Under the pieces are notes generated by a model. The model had not been told where the DNA came from, made no database searches, and was given only the letters and a program-made list of their open reading frames with translations. This document shows, piece by piece, positions 35,823 to 45,185 of a stretch of DNA of 64,000 nucleotides. Position 1 is the stretch's first letter, and every line of letters starts with the position of its first letter. Made by a program: the position numbers and the translations under genes. The stretch lies in assembly GCF_039521325.1 (NCBI RefSeq), contig NZ_BAAACD010000010.1; one strand, given 5' to 3'. The stretch is from Clostridium_X cadaveris. GTDB taxonomy: Bacteria; Bacillota; Clostridia; Clostridiales; Clostridiaceae.

Positions 35823-36314
35823 ATGAAAAAGAGAATCACAGCTTTATTTGCAGCTATGATATTTGCAATAGCTATGGTTGGATGTTCATCAAATACCAAA
35901 AAAGAAGAACAGAAGAATGTAGCCACAGCTGATATCGTAAGCAAAATAAAAGAAGAAATCGAAATAAGAGCTATGGGAGCAGCAGACGAGACTATGGTGA
36001 AAGACATGTTTCATGTCAACATGGATGATGTTGAGGAGATAACCATAGAAAGAGGAATGATAAATACAGGACTAGAAACTATAGCCGTAGCTAAAGCTAA
36101 ATCAGGAAAAGCAGAAGAAGTAAAGAAAGCTTTTGAAAGGGTTAAAGAGGAAAAAAAGCAAAGCGCTTTCTATCCAGGAGAATCAGAAGCTGTTGAAGCA
36201 TCAGAGATTAAGGCTATTGGGGACTATGTTGGATTTTTTATTATACCAGACTATGAAGAAGGACAAAATAATTCTAAAAAAGCCGTGGAAATTTTTGAAG
36301 AAGCCTTAAAGTAA
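35823..36314 (+). CDS. DUF4358 lipoprotein
   Basis: A 163-residue exported lipoprotein. The signal peptide ends in a lipobox with the lipidated Cys in AMVGC (residue 21). The mature part has the DUF4358 pattern: an alpha/beta domain with alternating charged helices, VDDVEEITIERG-like and FYPGESEAVEASEI-like stretches. The function of the family is unknown. A TATAAT lies about 40 bases upstream of the start. It is likely monocistronic. Confidence 0.8.
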   Translation: MKKRITALFAAMIFAIAMVGCSSNTKKEEQKNVATADIVSKIKEEIEIRAMGAADETMVKDMFHVNMDDVEEITIERGMINTGLETIAVAKAKSGKAEEVKKAFERVKEEKKQSAFYPGESEAVEASEIKAIGDYVGFFIIPDYEEGQNNSKKAVEIFEEALK

Positions 36315-36357
36315 AATAAGTAGATTTTTTTTATAATAAAAAATTTGTTATATACTA

Positions 36358-36388
36358 TTGACCTTAACGCAACGTAATAGTTTAGACT
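36358..36388 (+). promoter_or_regulatory. MerR-type promoter with 19-base spacer
   Basis: TTGACC (36358-36363) and TAGACT (36383-36388) are separated by 19 bases that hold the dyad TTAACG-CAA-CGTAA. Overlong spacers of this kind are the hallmark of MerR-controlled promoters, so the downstream regulator is probably autoregulated. Confidence 0.7.
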
Positions 36389-36408
36389 TATTTTTGAGGG
36401 GTGAGAAA

Positions 36409-37173
36409 ATGGAATATACAGTAAATAAATTGGCGAAACTCTCCGGTGTAAGCGCGCGCACATTGAGATATTACGATGAAATTGAATTGCTCAAGCCAAA
36501 GAGAGTAAGTTCGAACGGATATCGAATTTATGGAGAGGATCAAGTGAATATGCTGCAGCAGATACTTTTTTATAGAGAGCTTGGTATAAGCTTAGATGAG
36601 ATAAAAGAAATCATATCAGCATCTTCATTTAATAGAGAAAAAGCACTGGAAAACCATTTAATTGCTCTTACAGAAAAAAAGCAGCAGCTTGAAACTATGA
36701 TTGAAAATGTAATAAAGACAATGGCTGCTATGAAGGGAGAAACTATTATGAGTGATAAGGAAAAGTTTAAAGGCTTTAAGAAAAAGGTTATAGAAGAAAA
36801 TGAAAATAAATATGGCAAAGAAATTAGGGGAAAATATGGAGATAAAGCCGTTGATGGTTCAAATGCAAGAGTAGCTGGAATGACAGAAGAACAATGGAAA
36901 AAACAAGAGGATTTGTCTAAACAGATAAATGAAGCTCTTAAAGAAGCTATGAAGACAGGAGATCCTGAAGGCGAGCTTGCTCAAGAGGTTTGTGATATGC
37001 ACAGAGAATGGATTTGCATGTTTTGGAAAGAAGGCATGTATTCTAAGGAAGCGCATAAAGGACTTGGGGAGATGTATGTTTGTGATGAAAGATTCAAGGC
37101 ATACTATGATAAGATAGGTGAAGGAGCGGCTGAGTTTTTAAGGGATGCACTAAATGTGTATTGCATCAAATAA
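36409..37173 (+). CDS. MerR family regulator with TipAS-type drug-binding domain
   Basis: A 254-residue regulator. The N-terminal MerR helix-turn-helix covers YTVNKLAKLSGVSARTLRYY and the wing ends near GYRIYGEDQV. A dimerisation coiled coil follows (about 70-115). The C-terminal TipAS-like helical domain (about 125-250) includes MTEEQWKKQ, MHREWICMFW and MYVCDERFKAYYDK. TipAL homologues bind thiopeptide and other antibiotics. The start is ATG 36409 after GAGGGGTGAG. No other target gene is obvious nearby. Confidence 0.9.
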   Translation: MEYTVNKLAKLSGVSARTLRYYDEIELLKPKRVSSNGYRIYGEDQVNMLQQILFYRELGISLDEIKEIISASSFNREKALENHLIALTEKKQQLETMIENVIKTMAAMKGETIMSDKEKFKGFKKKVIEENENKYGKEIRGKYGDKAVDGSNARVAGMTEEQWKKQEDLSKQINEALKEAMKTGDPEGELAQEVCDMHREWICMFWKEGMYSKEAHKGLGEMYVCDERFKAYYDKIGEGAAEFLRDALNVYCIK

Positions 37174-37201
37174 TTAGATTCATCAGAAATTTAGTATATA
37201 G

Positions 37202-37232
37202 GGCTAGGATTATTTATAATCCTAGTCTTTTT
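37202..37232 (+). terminator. intrinsic terminator after the MerR gene
   Basis: GGCTAGGATTAT pairs with ATAATCCTAGTC (37216-37227) around a two-base gap, then TTTTT. Confidence 0.85.
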
Positions 37233-37295
37233 AATAAAAGTATAAACTAAGAATAAGATACTATATACTTACATTGTAAGAAAGGAATTTAAAGC

Positions 37296-38672
37296 ATGGT
37301 ATTTAGTAGTATTGTATTCATATTTAGATTTTTGCCAATTGCATTTGGTATATATTTTATTACACCTTTGAGATATAAGAATCTTGTACTGACACTGCTC
37401 AGTTTGATATTTTATTCTTGGGGTGAAGGGAAATACTTTCTTATAATGATAGCTTCAATTGTGGTTGATTACACAGCAGGAAGATTCATTGGCAGATATA
37501 GAAATAACAAAAAAGTAAGTGCGATGATTCTTGGATTGTCAGTGTGCTTCAACTTAGGAATGCTATTTTTCTTTAAGTATTTCAATTTCTTCATCGACAA
37601 TGTAAATACATTGTGGGGGTTAGGACTTGATCAGGTTGAAATAACTCTGCCGTTAGGAATAAGTTTTTACACATTTCAGACCATGTCTTATTCTATAGAC
37701 GTATTTAGAGGTAATGTAGAACCAGAGAAAAATATAATAACATTTTCAACCTTTGTAACTCTATTCCCACAGCTTATTGCAGGACCTATAGTTAGATATT
37801 CAGATATAGCATTGGAACTTAAAAAAAGATATGTTTCAAAAGATTCTATAGAAAAAGGGATTGAAAAATTTATATTAGGGCTAGGACAAAAGGTTTTGAT
37901 CGCAAATAATATAGGAATGTTGTGGAATGATATTGAAACCATGAGATTTGAAAAAATATCAACACCTCTTGCATGGATGGGACTTGCAGCCTTTGGACTT
38001 CAGATATATTTTGACTTTAGTGGATATTCTCTTATGGCAATAGGACTTGGAGAAATGCTTGGATTTTCATTTCCCCAAAACTTCAACTATCCATATATAT
38101 CAAGGAGCATATCAGAATTTTGGCGAAGGTGGCATATGACTTTAGGTTCTTGGTTCAGGAAATATTTATATATACCATTAGGAGGGAATAGAAAAGGTTT
38201 TTTGAGAACAATAATTAATTTGTTTTTGGTTTGGTTTTTAACTGGCTTGTGGCATGGAGCAAGCTACAATTTTATACTCTGGGGACTTCTTTTCTTTATA
38301 CTAATCTCAGTAGAGAAAGCATGGTTAAGTAAAATTTTAGATAAACACAAAAAATTTTCGCACATCTACACTTTGTTTTTCCTCATGGTTGGATGGGGAC
38401 TTTTTGCTATTACAGATTTCAGCTTAATGAGTAAGTATTTTGAACGATTATTCAAATTTAGATATGAAAGTGAATATCTATATTATCTTCGAAACTATGC
38501 TGTGATTTTTATTATAGCTATAGTATTATCAACACCTGTCATACCGAAATTATACAAGAAATATGTGAAATCACCAGCAATTAATGCAGCAGTGTTAATG
38601 TTTATTTTTATTATAGCTGTAGCTTATTTGGTGGATGCTACTTATAATCCGTTCTTATACTTTAGATTTTAG
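37296..38672 (+). CDS. MBOAT family O-acyltransferase (AlgI/DltB-like)
   Basis: A 458-residue integral membrane protein with about eleven helices. The catalytic His region is in GLWHGASYNFILWG, preceded by the conserved SISEFWRRWHMTLG and FRKYLYIPLGGN, as in AlgI. The family moves acetyl groups from the cytoplasm across the membrane to extracellular polysaccharide or teichoic acid. A DHHW-family protein is encoded nine bases downstream; the pair forms a secreted-glycan O-acetylation module. No polysaccharide synthase is visible nearby. Confidence 0.92.
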   Translation: MVFSSIVFIFRFLPIAFGIYFITPLRYKNLVLTLLSLIFYSWGEGKYFLIMIASIVVDYTAGRFIGRYRNNKKVSAMILGLSVCFNLGMLFFFKYFNFFIDNVNTLWGLGLDQVEITLPLGISFYTFQTMSYSIDVFRGNVEPEKNIITFSTFVTLFPQLIAGPIVRYSDIALELKKRYVSKDSIEKGIEKFILGLGQKVLIANNIGMLWNDIETMRFEKISTPLAWMGLAAFGLQIYFDFSGYSLMAIGLGEMLGFSFPQNFNYPYISRSISEFWRRWHMTLGSWFRKYLYIPLGGNRKGFLRTIINLFLVWFLTGLWHGASYNFILWGLLFFILISVEKAWLSKILDKHKKFSHIYTLFFLMVGWGLFAITDFSLMSKYFERLFKFRYESEYLYYLRNYAVIFIIAIVLSTPVIPKLYKKYVKSPAINAAVLMFIFIIAVAYLVDATYNPFLYFRF

Positions 38673-38681
38673 GAGGATAAT

Positions 38682-39782
38682 ATGAAAAAGAATCCGCTTA
38701 TGTATATGTTTATATCTGTGATTTTAATTATTTCACTGCTAGATTTTATATCACCAGACAAAAAGTTTTCGGAGTTTGAAAATAGGAATTTAAAAAGCAA
38801 GATGAAATTTACTATAAAGTCTTATTTAGATGGTTCTTTTGGAAGAGGTTATGAGAAATACATAAACGATCAGTTTATAGGAAGAGATTTATGGATCAAT
38901 TTAAAATCTAGAAGTGAGTATGTTTTAGGAAAGGTTGAAAATAACAACATTATTTACGGAGATAATGGTTACTTATTCGAAAAATTTACGTATATAGATA
39001 AAGAGAGACTTAATACAAATATAAATGCTGTAAATGCTCTAATTAAAAATTCTAAAACTAAAGTTTCATTGTTAATTGCACCTAATTCTTATGGAATCTA
39101 TGAGGAAAATTTACCTTATGGAGCGCCTGTTATAAATCAAGCAAAGACTATATCAATGATTTATGAAAGTATTTTTGGTGAAAATGAGGTCAATTTATTA
39201 GCTAAGTTTATGGAAGAGAAGGATGAGTATATATATTATAAAACAGATCATCATTGGACGACTAAGGGGGCATATGTTGCCTATAGTGAGCTTATAAAAA
39301 CTTTAGGACAGTTACCTATAAAGCTTAATGACTATAAAACAATAGAGACACCAGGATTTTATGGCACCTATTATTCAAAGGCTAAGCCTTTCGATATTGA
39401 TGCAGATAAGCTGTCGTATTATGAATTTTCTAATATAAAAATGACTATAGGGGATAAAAGCTATGATAGTCTATATGATATATCGAAACTAATGACAAAA
39501 GATAAATATTCTGTATTTTTATATGGAAATAACCCTCTTACTATAATAGAAAATACTGAAATAGACAATGATAAAAAGCTTTTAATATTTAAGGATTCCT
39601 ATGCTAATTCTCTTATACCTTTTTTGACACAGCATTATAAAGAGATTCATGTTATAGATCCTAGAAGTTTTAATGCACCAGTTAGCCAGTATATCAGAGA
39701 TAAAGAATTTAATGATATTTTTGTAATCTATAATTTTATAAACTTTACACGGGATATGGATGTAGTTAAACTTAGAAGCTAA
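38682..39782 (+). CDS. DHHW family protein (AlgJ/AlgX-like O-acetyltransferase partner)
   Basis: A 366-residue membrane-anchored extracellular protein. One N-terminal helix (about residues 5-22) is followed by an SGNH-like domain. The family signature DHHW lies in KTDHHWTTKGAY, and the block-II-like Ser is probably in IFKDSYANS. AGGAGG precedes the ATG. It very likely receives acetyl groups from the adjacent MBOAT protein and places them on a surface glycan. Confidence 0.88.
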   Translation: MKKNPLMYMFISVILIISLLDFISPDKKFSEFENRNLKSKMKFTIKSYLDGSFGRGYEKYINDQFIGRDLWINLKSRSEYVLGKVENNNIIYGDNGYLFEKFTYIDKERLNTNINAVNALIKNSKTKVSLLIAPNSYGIYEENLPYGAPVINQAKTISMIYESIFGENEVNLLAKFMEEKDEYIYYKTDHHWTTKGAYVAYSELIKTLGQLPIKLNDYKTIETPGFYGTYYSKAKPFDIDADKLSYYEFSNIKMTIGDKSYDSLYDISKLMTKDKYSVFLYGNNPLTIIENTEIDNDKKLLIFKDSYANSLIPFLTQHYKEIHVIDPRSFNAPVSQYIRDKEFNDIFVIYNFINFTRDMDVVKLRS

Positions 39783-39994
39783 GAGTTCATTGACTAGGGG
39801 GGAGGACCTTGTATGTTGCATCTAAAAAGAGGTGGAAGGATTATGAAACGAATATCAATCATATAAATTGATGTGAAGACATTAATGTGATAAAATTACA
39901 ATTAAGTAACTTAAATGAAAAATTAAGCATTTAAAGTTGAGGACGATTAATTACTTATATTAAAGTGACAGAGACTTATATAAGGAGGAATGTT

Positions 39995-40123
39995 ATGAAA
40001 ATTTTCTTTGGATTGATAGGGTCTGCTATTTACTTGGTGATATTTTACTATATTATAAAAGTCGCCGTTAAAGATGGCGTTACGGAAGCATACAAAAACA
40101 TAGAAAAAAATAAGGATTTGTAA
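39995..40123 (+). CDS. 42-residue membrane protein (DUF6019-like)
   Basis: A small gene with AAGGAGG six bases before its ATG. One hydrophobic helix (FFGLIGSAIYLVIFYYII) is followed by a charged tail starting KVAVKDGVTEAY. The K-x-AVK segment after the helix also occurs in the 59-residue protein at 52911-53090, suggesting the same family. The DUF6019 label is from memory. About 210 bases upstream hold no recognisable feature. Confidence 0.7.
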   Translation: MKIFFGLIGSAIYLVIFYYIIKVAVKDGVTEAYKNIEKNKDL

Positions 40124-40159
40124 AAAAAATTTAATAAGAAAACTAAAGTTAAATACCAA

Positions 40160-40192
40160 AGCCTAGCTTTTACATATAATAGCTAGGCTCTT
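40160..40192. terminator. bidirectional terminator
   Basis: GCCTAGCT (40161-40168) pairs with AGCTAGGC (40181-40188) between convergent genes; the plus strand continues into TTTATTTT and the minus strand reads AAGCTAGGCTTTGG. Confidence 0.7.
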
Positions 40193-40196
40193 TATT

Positions 40197-40520
40197 TTAT
40201 CTAATTGATTCTAAGTAGTTTACTTTTTTACCTGTTTTAATTGCATATTCTATTTCGCTCTTTGTACTTGAGCCTATATAGTTATCCTTATTAATTACAA
40301 AAATTTCATCAGCCATATCTATTTTTCTTTTATGGATATCATCAAGCATTATCTTTACTTCATCTGTGATGACGGTTCCGAATTCTCCATCGGCATGTCC
40401 AAATAGACCTACAGATATGACTATGTTTCCTTGAAGTGTTAGATCCTTTTGGATTTTCATAAATTCGTCTTTAAATCTCGTACTCCCACAAAGAGTAATC
40501 ACTTTATATTTATCAACCAT
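40197..40520 (-). CDS. nucleoside 2-deoxyribosyltransferase-like protein (DUF4406-like)
   Basis: A 107-residue Rossmann-like protein. VITLCGSTRF at the N-terminus, DMADEIFVIN in the middle and GSSTKSEIEYA near the end form the pattern of small 2-deoxyribosyltransferase-related proteins that bind nucleotides. Biochemical activity in this subgroup is mostly unproven. It stands alone, 35 bases after the LysR gene on the same strand. Confidence 0.75.
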   Translation of the reverse strand: MVDKYKVITLCGSTRFKDEFMKIQKDLTLQGNIVISVGLFGHADGEFGTVITDEVKIMLDDIHKRKIDMADEIFVINKDNYIGSSTKSEIEYAIKTGKKVNYLESIR

Positions 40521-40554
40521 ATTAAACCCTTCTTTCTGAATTAATATCTATTTA

Positions 40555-41499
40555 TTATATGGATTCTTGAACTACCTTTATAAATTCCTGAGCAGCCTTC
40601 GATAAATATTTATTTTTTTTATAAGTTATACTAGATTTGCGATAGGCCATAGGTGTATCAAGTTTATAAAATACAGGGTGAGAAGCTAAATTACAGTATT
40701 TCACAATGATATCTGTGGTAAATGATACTCCAAGATTTGCAACAGTCATGGAGTAAGTAGTCATAAGTTGATCAAAGATCATTTTTATTTTAGGTTCAAA
40801 ATCACTATTTTTACATAGTTTAACTGCAAGATCATGCATATGATTTCCCTGCTTTAAAAATAAAAATGGCTCATCTTTGAATACATTTAAATCTAGAACT
40901 GGACAATCCTTTGAAAGATGACGATTATTTTCTATGTCATCATAGGAAAGCTGAAAATCTCTTAATTGGTTGTTTATAGAAAAGTTTTTTGGCACTGCAA
41001 GAAGGACAGTTTCATGAAAAATATTGACTATAGAGAACAAATCCATGTTAAAAGGATAGCAGTCAACTATAAGATCCATAGTTCCATCAAGTAAAAGCTG
41101 TTCAAGTTCAAGAGAATTTCTTTCAAAAATCTCAATCTCAATTCCTGGATGCTTTTCAGAATAAATGGATAGAATTGATGGGAGAAAGCATGATACGAAA
41201 AAGTGAGTTCCTCCAACAGATAATTTTCCTGTTTTAAGCTCAGCTAAATCCATCAAGTAGTTATTCAAATCTTTTTCTAAAGTTACCATTTTCCTTGCAG
41301 TATTTATGTAAGCCTTGCCAGCTTCGGATAATTGGATAGGAGATGTGCTTCTATCAAAAAGTTTGCTACCTATCTCTTTTTCTATTTTTAATATTGCTGT
41401 ACTTAGAGCAGGTTGTGATATATATAGTTTTTTAGCAGCTTTAGAAAAGCTTCGCTCTTCAGCAATTGTAAGTACATAATTTACATTCTGTGAATACAT
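40555..41499 (-). CDS. LysR family transcriptional regulator
   Basis: A 314-residue regulator. The N-terminal winged HTH contains RSFSKAAKKLYISQPALSTA, followed by a linker helix and a two-lobed periplasmic-binding-protein-like effector domain. It is divergent from the TauE/SafE gene, with about 120 bases between them, so it probably controls that gene. The effector cannot be identified from the sequence. Confidence 0.9.
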   Translation of the reverse strand: MYSQNVNYVLTIAEERSFSKAAKKLYISQPALSTAILKIEKEIGSKLFDRSTSPIQLSEAGKAYINTARKMVTLEKDLNNYLMDLAELKTGKLSVGGTHFFVSCFLPSILSIYSEKHPGIEIEIFERNSLELEQLLLDGTMDLIVDCYPFNMDLFSIVNIFHETVLLAVPKNFSINNQLRDFQLSYDDIENNRHLSKDCPVLDLNVFKDEPFLFLKQGNHMHDLAVKLCKNSDFEPKIKMIFDQLMTTYSMTVANLGVSFTTDIIVKYCNLASHPVFYKLDTPMAYRKSSITYKKNKYLSKAAQEFIKVVQESI

Positions 41500-41618
41500 A
41501 AAAGTCTCCTATCCTATAAATAAAATTTATAATATTTATATAGTTATATGTATTGGATTATATCTAAAATCAATGCTACCATAAAAGTAAAGGAATAACA
41601 ATGAGGGAGGATATTATT

Positions 41619-42383
41619 ATGGAATTTCCAATATCTTTACTTTTCATATGTCCAATGGTATTTTTGGCGGGGTTTATAGATGCTGTAGCAGGGGGAGGAG
41701 GAATCATCACCTTACCTGTGTACATGCTTACAGGGCTACCTGCTCATCAAGCCTATGGATGTAATAAATTTTCAGCAGCAGCAGGAACAACATTTTCAGC
41801 TGCAAGATTTTTAGTTAATAAAGCATTAGATCTTAAAGTAGCCATAATATCAGCTATAAGTGCATTTATAGGTTCAGCAGTAGCCTCAAGAATAGTGTTA
41901 TATTTACCAGGTGAATTCTTAAAAAAGATGCTAATTATAGTTTTGCCAATAGTAGCGGTATTAATATTTATAAAGAAGGATTATGGTGAAGAAAATCAAT
42001 CTGCTGGTCTAAGCAAGAATAAGATGATAACTTTTGCAATTCTTATAGGTGTTTTAATAGGACTCTATGATGGAATATTTGGACCGGGAACAGGTACCTT
42101 TGCAATAATAGCTTATACTATGATAATGAAATATGATTTAAGAACTGCATCAGGAAATGCCAAGATATTAAATTTAGCCTCCAACTATGCATCGGTAATT
42201 ACCTACATGATGGCTGGAACAGTAGTATATAGTATAGCAGTACCAGCGGCAGTATGCGGTATATTAGGAAATTATCTGGGAGCAGGTTTTGCTATAAAAA
42301 AAGGAGCTAAGTTTATTAAGCCTATGATGGTAGTAGTAGTTGTCCTTATATTAGGTAAGATGTTTATAGATGTATTTATGTAA
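41619..42383 (+). CDS. TauE/SafE family anion permease
   Basis: A 254-residue membrane protein with about eight helices in two repeats. AGGGGIITLPVYMLTGLP and YDGIFGPGTGTF are the paired repeat motifs of the family, which exports sulfite, sulfoacetate or related organic anions. The start is ATG 41619, with GAGGGAGG upstream that is itself read as codons in a longer frame. Control by the divergent LysR regulator is likely. Confidence 0.88.
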   Translation: MEFPISLLFICPMVFLAGFIDAVAGGGGIITLPVYMLTGLPAHQAYGCNKFSAAAGTTFSAARFLVNKALDLKVAIISAISAFIGSAVASRIVLYLPGEFLKKMLIIVLPIVAVLIFIKKDYGEENQSAGLSKNKMITFAILIGVLIGLYDGIFGPGTGTFAIIAYTMIMKYDLRTASGNAKILNLASNYASVITYMMAGTVVYSIAVPAAVCGILGNYLGAGFAIKKGAKFIKPMMVVVVVLILGKMFIDVFM

Positions 42384-42465
42384 AATTTTTAATAGATAGA
42401 TTATGGGAGCTTGATATAAAAAATGGATCATGTCTAAGTTCCTGACTCCTAGTCTACAAAATGTT

Positions 42466-42508
42466 AAAGGGTATAGAAGTTCAAGAGAATATTCTATACC
42501 CTTTAATA
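42466..42508 (+). terminator. intrinsic terminator after the TauE/SafE gene
   Basis: AAAGGGTATAGAA pairs perfectly with TTCTATACCCTTT at 42492-42504. Confidence 0.8.
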
Positions 42509-42578
42509 TTTTGAAAGAAGGACATTAGCTTGTGTATGTCAAATTAGATATAAAATATGATAAAGGAGATATTGAGAT

Positions 42579-43193
42579 ATGAAAGTTTTACTTATAAATG
42601 GAAGTCCACATAAAAATGGATGCACTTTTACTGCTTTGAATGAGGTGGCAGGAAGTTTAAATAAAAATGGAATTGAATCAGAGATAATTCATATAGGAAC
42701 AAAAGCAATACAAGGCTGCATAGCCTGTGGTAGATGTAGGGAAACTGGGAAATGTGCATTTCGAGATGAAGTTTATAATGAACTATTTGAGAAAATACAA
42801 GAAGCAGATGGTGTGGTAGTTGGCTCTCCTGTTTATTACGCAGGTCCTAATGGCTCACTTTGTGCTATGCTAGATAGACTGTTTTACTCAGGTTCAAGAT
42901 ACATGACGAATAAACCAGCAGCTGCAGTTGTAAGCTGTAGGAGGGGAGGAGCCAGTGCAACTTTTGATAGATTAAATAAATACTTTACTATCAATCAAAT
43001 GCCAGTGGTTTCATCACAATACTGGAACTCAGTTCATGGAAACACTCCAGAGGAGGTAAAGCAGGATTTAGAGGGGCTTCAAATTATGAGAACACTAGGA
43101 AATAATATGGCATGGATGATAAAAACTATGAAAGATGCAAAATATACTCTACCTGAAAGAGAAAAGAGAGTATCAACAAATTTTATAAGATAG
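42579..43193 (+). CDS. NADPH-dependent FMN reductase / flavodoxin-like protein
   Basis: A 204-residue flavodoxin-fold protein. LLINGSPHKNGCT is the FMN phosphate loop and VVGSPVYYAGPNGSL is the second flavin loop. GCIACGRCRETGKC has four cysteines resembling the cluster-binding region of iron-sulfur flavoproteins, but shorter than a ferredoxin repeat. It is probably an electron carrier or azo/quinone-type reductase. AAAGGAG precedes the ATG. An acetyltransferase gene follows in the same direction. Confidence 0.85.
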   Translation: MKVLLINGSPHKNGCTFTALNEVAGSLNKNGIESEIIHIGTKAIQGCIACGRCRETGKCAFRDEVYNELFEKIQEADGVVVGSPVYYAGPNGSLCAMLDRLFYSGSRYMTNKPAAAVVSCRRGGASATFDRLNKYFTINQMPVVSSQYWNSVHGNTPEEVKQDLEGLQIMRTLGNNMAWMIKTMKDAKYTLPEREKRVSTNFIR

Positions 43194-43228
43194 AAGTTTA
43201 AGAATAAAATTGACAGGAGAAGTTTTGA

Positions 43229-43753
43229 ATGGAGATTGAATTTAGAGATTTATGTAAAGAGGATAAGGAATATTTTTTTCCATGGATTAAGGATGAAGAA
43301 GTCATAAGATACTCATTGTCCTTATTTCAGAAAATGAAAAATGATGAGGAGATATCAACGTGGTTTGACAAATTATTACTAGATAAGTCATCATATAAAA
43401 AAGCTATTGTAGATGTTTGTAAGAATAGAATAATAGGATACGCTGGTATAGCCAAGATAAGTGAAACAAATCTTTCGGGAGAGTACTTTATATTTATTGG
43501 AGATAAAACTTATCATGGAAAAGGTGTTGGAACATACGTGACAAAGGAAATAGTCAAAAGCGGATTTCAAGAACTTAATCTTAACAGAATAATGCTTACA
43601 GCATTTGAAAAGAATATATCAGCGGTAAAAGCTTATACCAAAGCAGGCTTTAAGATGGAAGGGATAATGAGACAGGCTTTTTATAGATATGGTGAATTTT
43701 ATAATAAAATTATAATGAGCATATTAAAGGAAGAGTATCTAGCTGATAGCTAA
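43229..43753 (+). CDS. GNAT family N-acetyltransferase (RimJ/RimL-like)
   Basis: A 174-residue acetyltransferase. The acetyl-CoA loop is HGKGVGTYV, followed by NRIMLTAFEKNISAVKAYTKAGF, typical of the RimL/SpeG branch that modifies N-termini or polyamines. It is 35 bases downstream of the flavoprotein gene and may be cotranscribed. Substrate unknown. Confidence 0.88.
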   Translation: MEIEFRDLCKEDKEYFFPWIKDEEVIRYSLSLFQKMKNDEEISTWFDKLLLDKSSYKKAIVDVCKNRIIGYAGIAKISETNLSGEYFIFIGDKTYHGKGVGTYVTKEIVKSGFQELNLNRIMLTAFEKNISAVKAYTKAGFKMEGIMRQAFYRYGEFYNKIIMSILKEEYLADS

Positions 43754-43833
43754 AGTAAATTAACGAATTTATTAATAAATATAAAGTAGGGATATGTTGC
43801 AAAAGTGATAAAATATTGTGCAGTATATCTTTT

Positions 43834-44406
43834 TTATTTTAGCTTTACTGTTGTGGTGAACCATTGACTTCCACCACCACCAAAATCATAATTGATCACT
43901 ACGTTATAGTCGTCAGTCCATTCTATACTGTATTGGTTAGTAGAAAACGGTTTGAATCCATCATCAGTTCCGATAGATTGGTTAATATCCTTAATAAATA
44001 TACCGTACTTTCTCACATAAAATGTACTGTTTCCATAAAACCAAGCTGAACGCTCTGATACTACCAAAGTTTTATTACCGCTAGGATTCTTGAAGGAAAA
44101 GTACTTATCATCCGAAAATCCCAACATGTAAAAAAATACTCCACCAAGTATAAGTATAGTTGCAAAGACAGTATATAATATTCGATTTATTTTGTCTTGT
44201 TTAGTGGGAGCTGGAGTACCATCAAATAAAGGAAATAGTATTAAAACTATTATAAGAATAAGTCTTATAAAATTAGGATTTAAACCAAAGACAAATAGGC
44301 TTAAACCAAAACCAAATTCTAAAATTCCTTGCAGTAGTAGAAATATAACTATCAATGCTGCAAAGGATGCTCTTTTACTAGAGTATATTTTCTTATTAGT
44401 TTTCAT
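43834..44406 (-). CDS. DUF5412-like membrane protein
   Basis: A 190-residue protein with a short basic N-terminus, three hydrophobic helices in the first half and a soluble outer domain (about 105-190) ending in WFTTTVKLK. The start is ATG 44406, with GGAG eight bases upstream; a longer frame includes that site. The DUF5412 label is tentative. No functional clue in the neighbourhood. Confidence 0.65.
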   Translation of the reverse strand: MKTNKKIYSSKRASFAALIVIFLLLQGILEFGFGLSLFVFGLNPNFIRLILIIVLILFPLFDGTPAPTKQDKINRILYTVFATILILGGVFFYMLGFSDDKYFSFKNPSGNKTLVVSERSAWFYGNSTFYVRKYGIFIKDINQSIGTDDGFKPFSTNQYSIEWTDDYNVVINYDFGGGGSQWFTTTVKLK

Positions 44407-44542
44407 AATAAAATCTCCTATTTCCAAATTATACATTGTATTTTATATAATGATAATATATATGGACTGTTTTATCAATTACATTGAATAAATTAAAATG
44501 GCTTTTAGTGATAAAGAAACTTTTTGTATAGAATTACTACAT

Positions 44543-44585
44543 AAAAAAATACCGTATTATTCAAAAGAATATACGGTATTTTTAT
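44543..44585. terminator. bidirectional intrinsic terminator
   Basis: AAATACCGTAT and ATACGGTATTT, extended inward by ATTC/GAAT, form a strong hairpin with A and T runs on both sides. It lies between two minus-strand genes and could end the cysteine-rich gene. Confidence 0.75.
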
Positions 44586-44625
44586 TTATAGTTACTCTAT
44601 AAATTATTTTCATAGTTAGTACCCA

Positions 44626-44955
44626 TTATATCCACATGGGTCTCCTACAGCAAATTTCTTGAAAAATAATAAAAAGAAAAATTAATAACACTATATTATT
44701 AAAATATCCATAACTATAATTGCAGTTGTTGTTACAATTATTTTCATTATATTTGAAACATTCGTCAGCATTAATGCAGAATTTAGTATTTAATTTCTCT
44801 CTTGTTGGGTCAAGTTTTACTTTTTTACATGTGCTTGCGGATTTACCTTTGCAGTTTTTCCATTTTCTAATACATTCTGTATCTTTTACATAAAGATTAG
44901 TACATGGTATATCTGAATTCGAATCTTTTAATATAGCTACAGTATCTCTATTCAT
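44626..44955 (-). CDS. cysteine-rich small protein with C-terminal membrane helix
   Basis: A 109-residue protein with about nine cysteines before the membrane helix (DIPCTN, DTECIRKWKNCKG, STCKKV, TKFCINADECFKY, NNCNNNC). A hydrophobic segment (IVLLIFLFIIF) and a short tail with two more cysteines follow. The start is taken as the ATG nine bases after AAAGGA; other ATGs lie six and nine bases earlier. I recognise no family. It is divergent from another cysteine-containing protein, and the pair may belong to a spore or surface structure, which is speculation. Confidence 0.6.
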   Translation of the reverse strand: MNRDTVAILKDSNSDIPCTNLYVKDTECIRKWKNCKGKSASTCKKVKLDPTREKLNTKFCINADECFKYNENNCNNNCNYSYGYFNNIVLLIFLFIIFQEICCRRPMWI

Positions 44956-45185
44956 TCTCATCATTCCTTTATATTTATTTTTTGTATAAATCTGCTTTGT
45001 ATTATTATATTATTTGAATCAATAATAGCTACAAACTTTTTAAAAATATGTGTCGTAATTTATTTATTATCATATATTAGTAATATAAGATCTATTTAAG
45101 TGTAAAAATCTAAAAAAATCTAGAATATGATTTATAGTTTACAAATTATGCGTTTATACAAAAAGATTAAAAAGGAGTGTACCAT

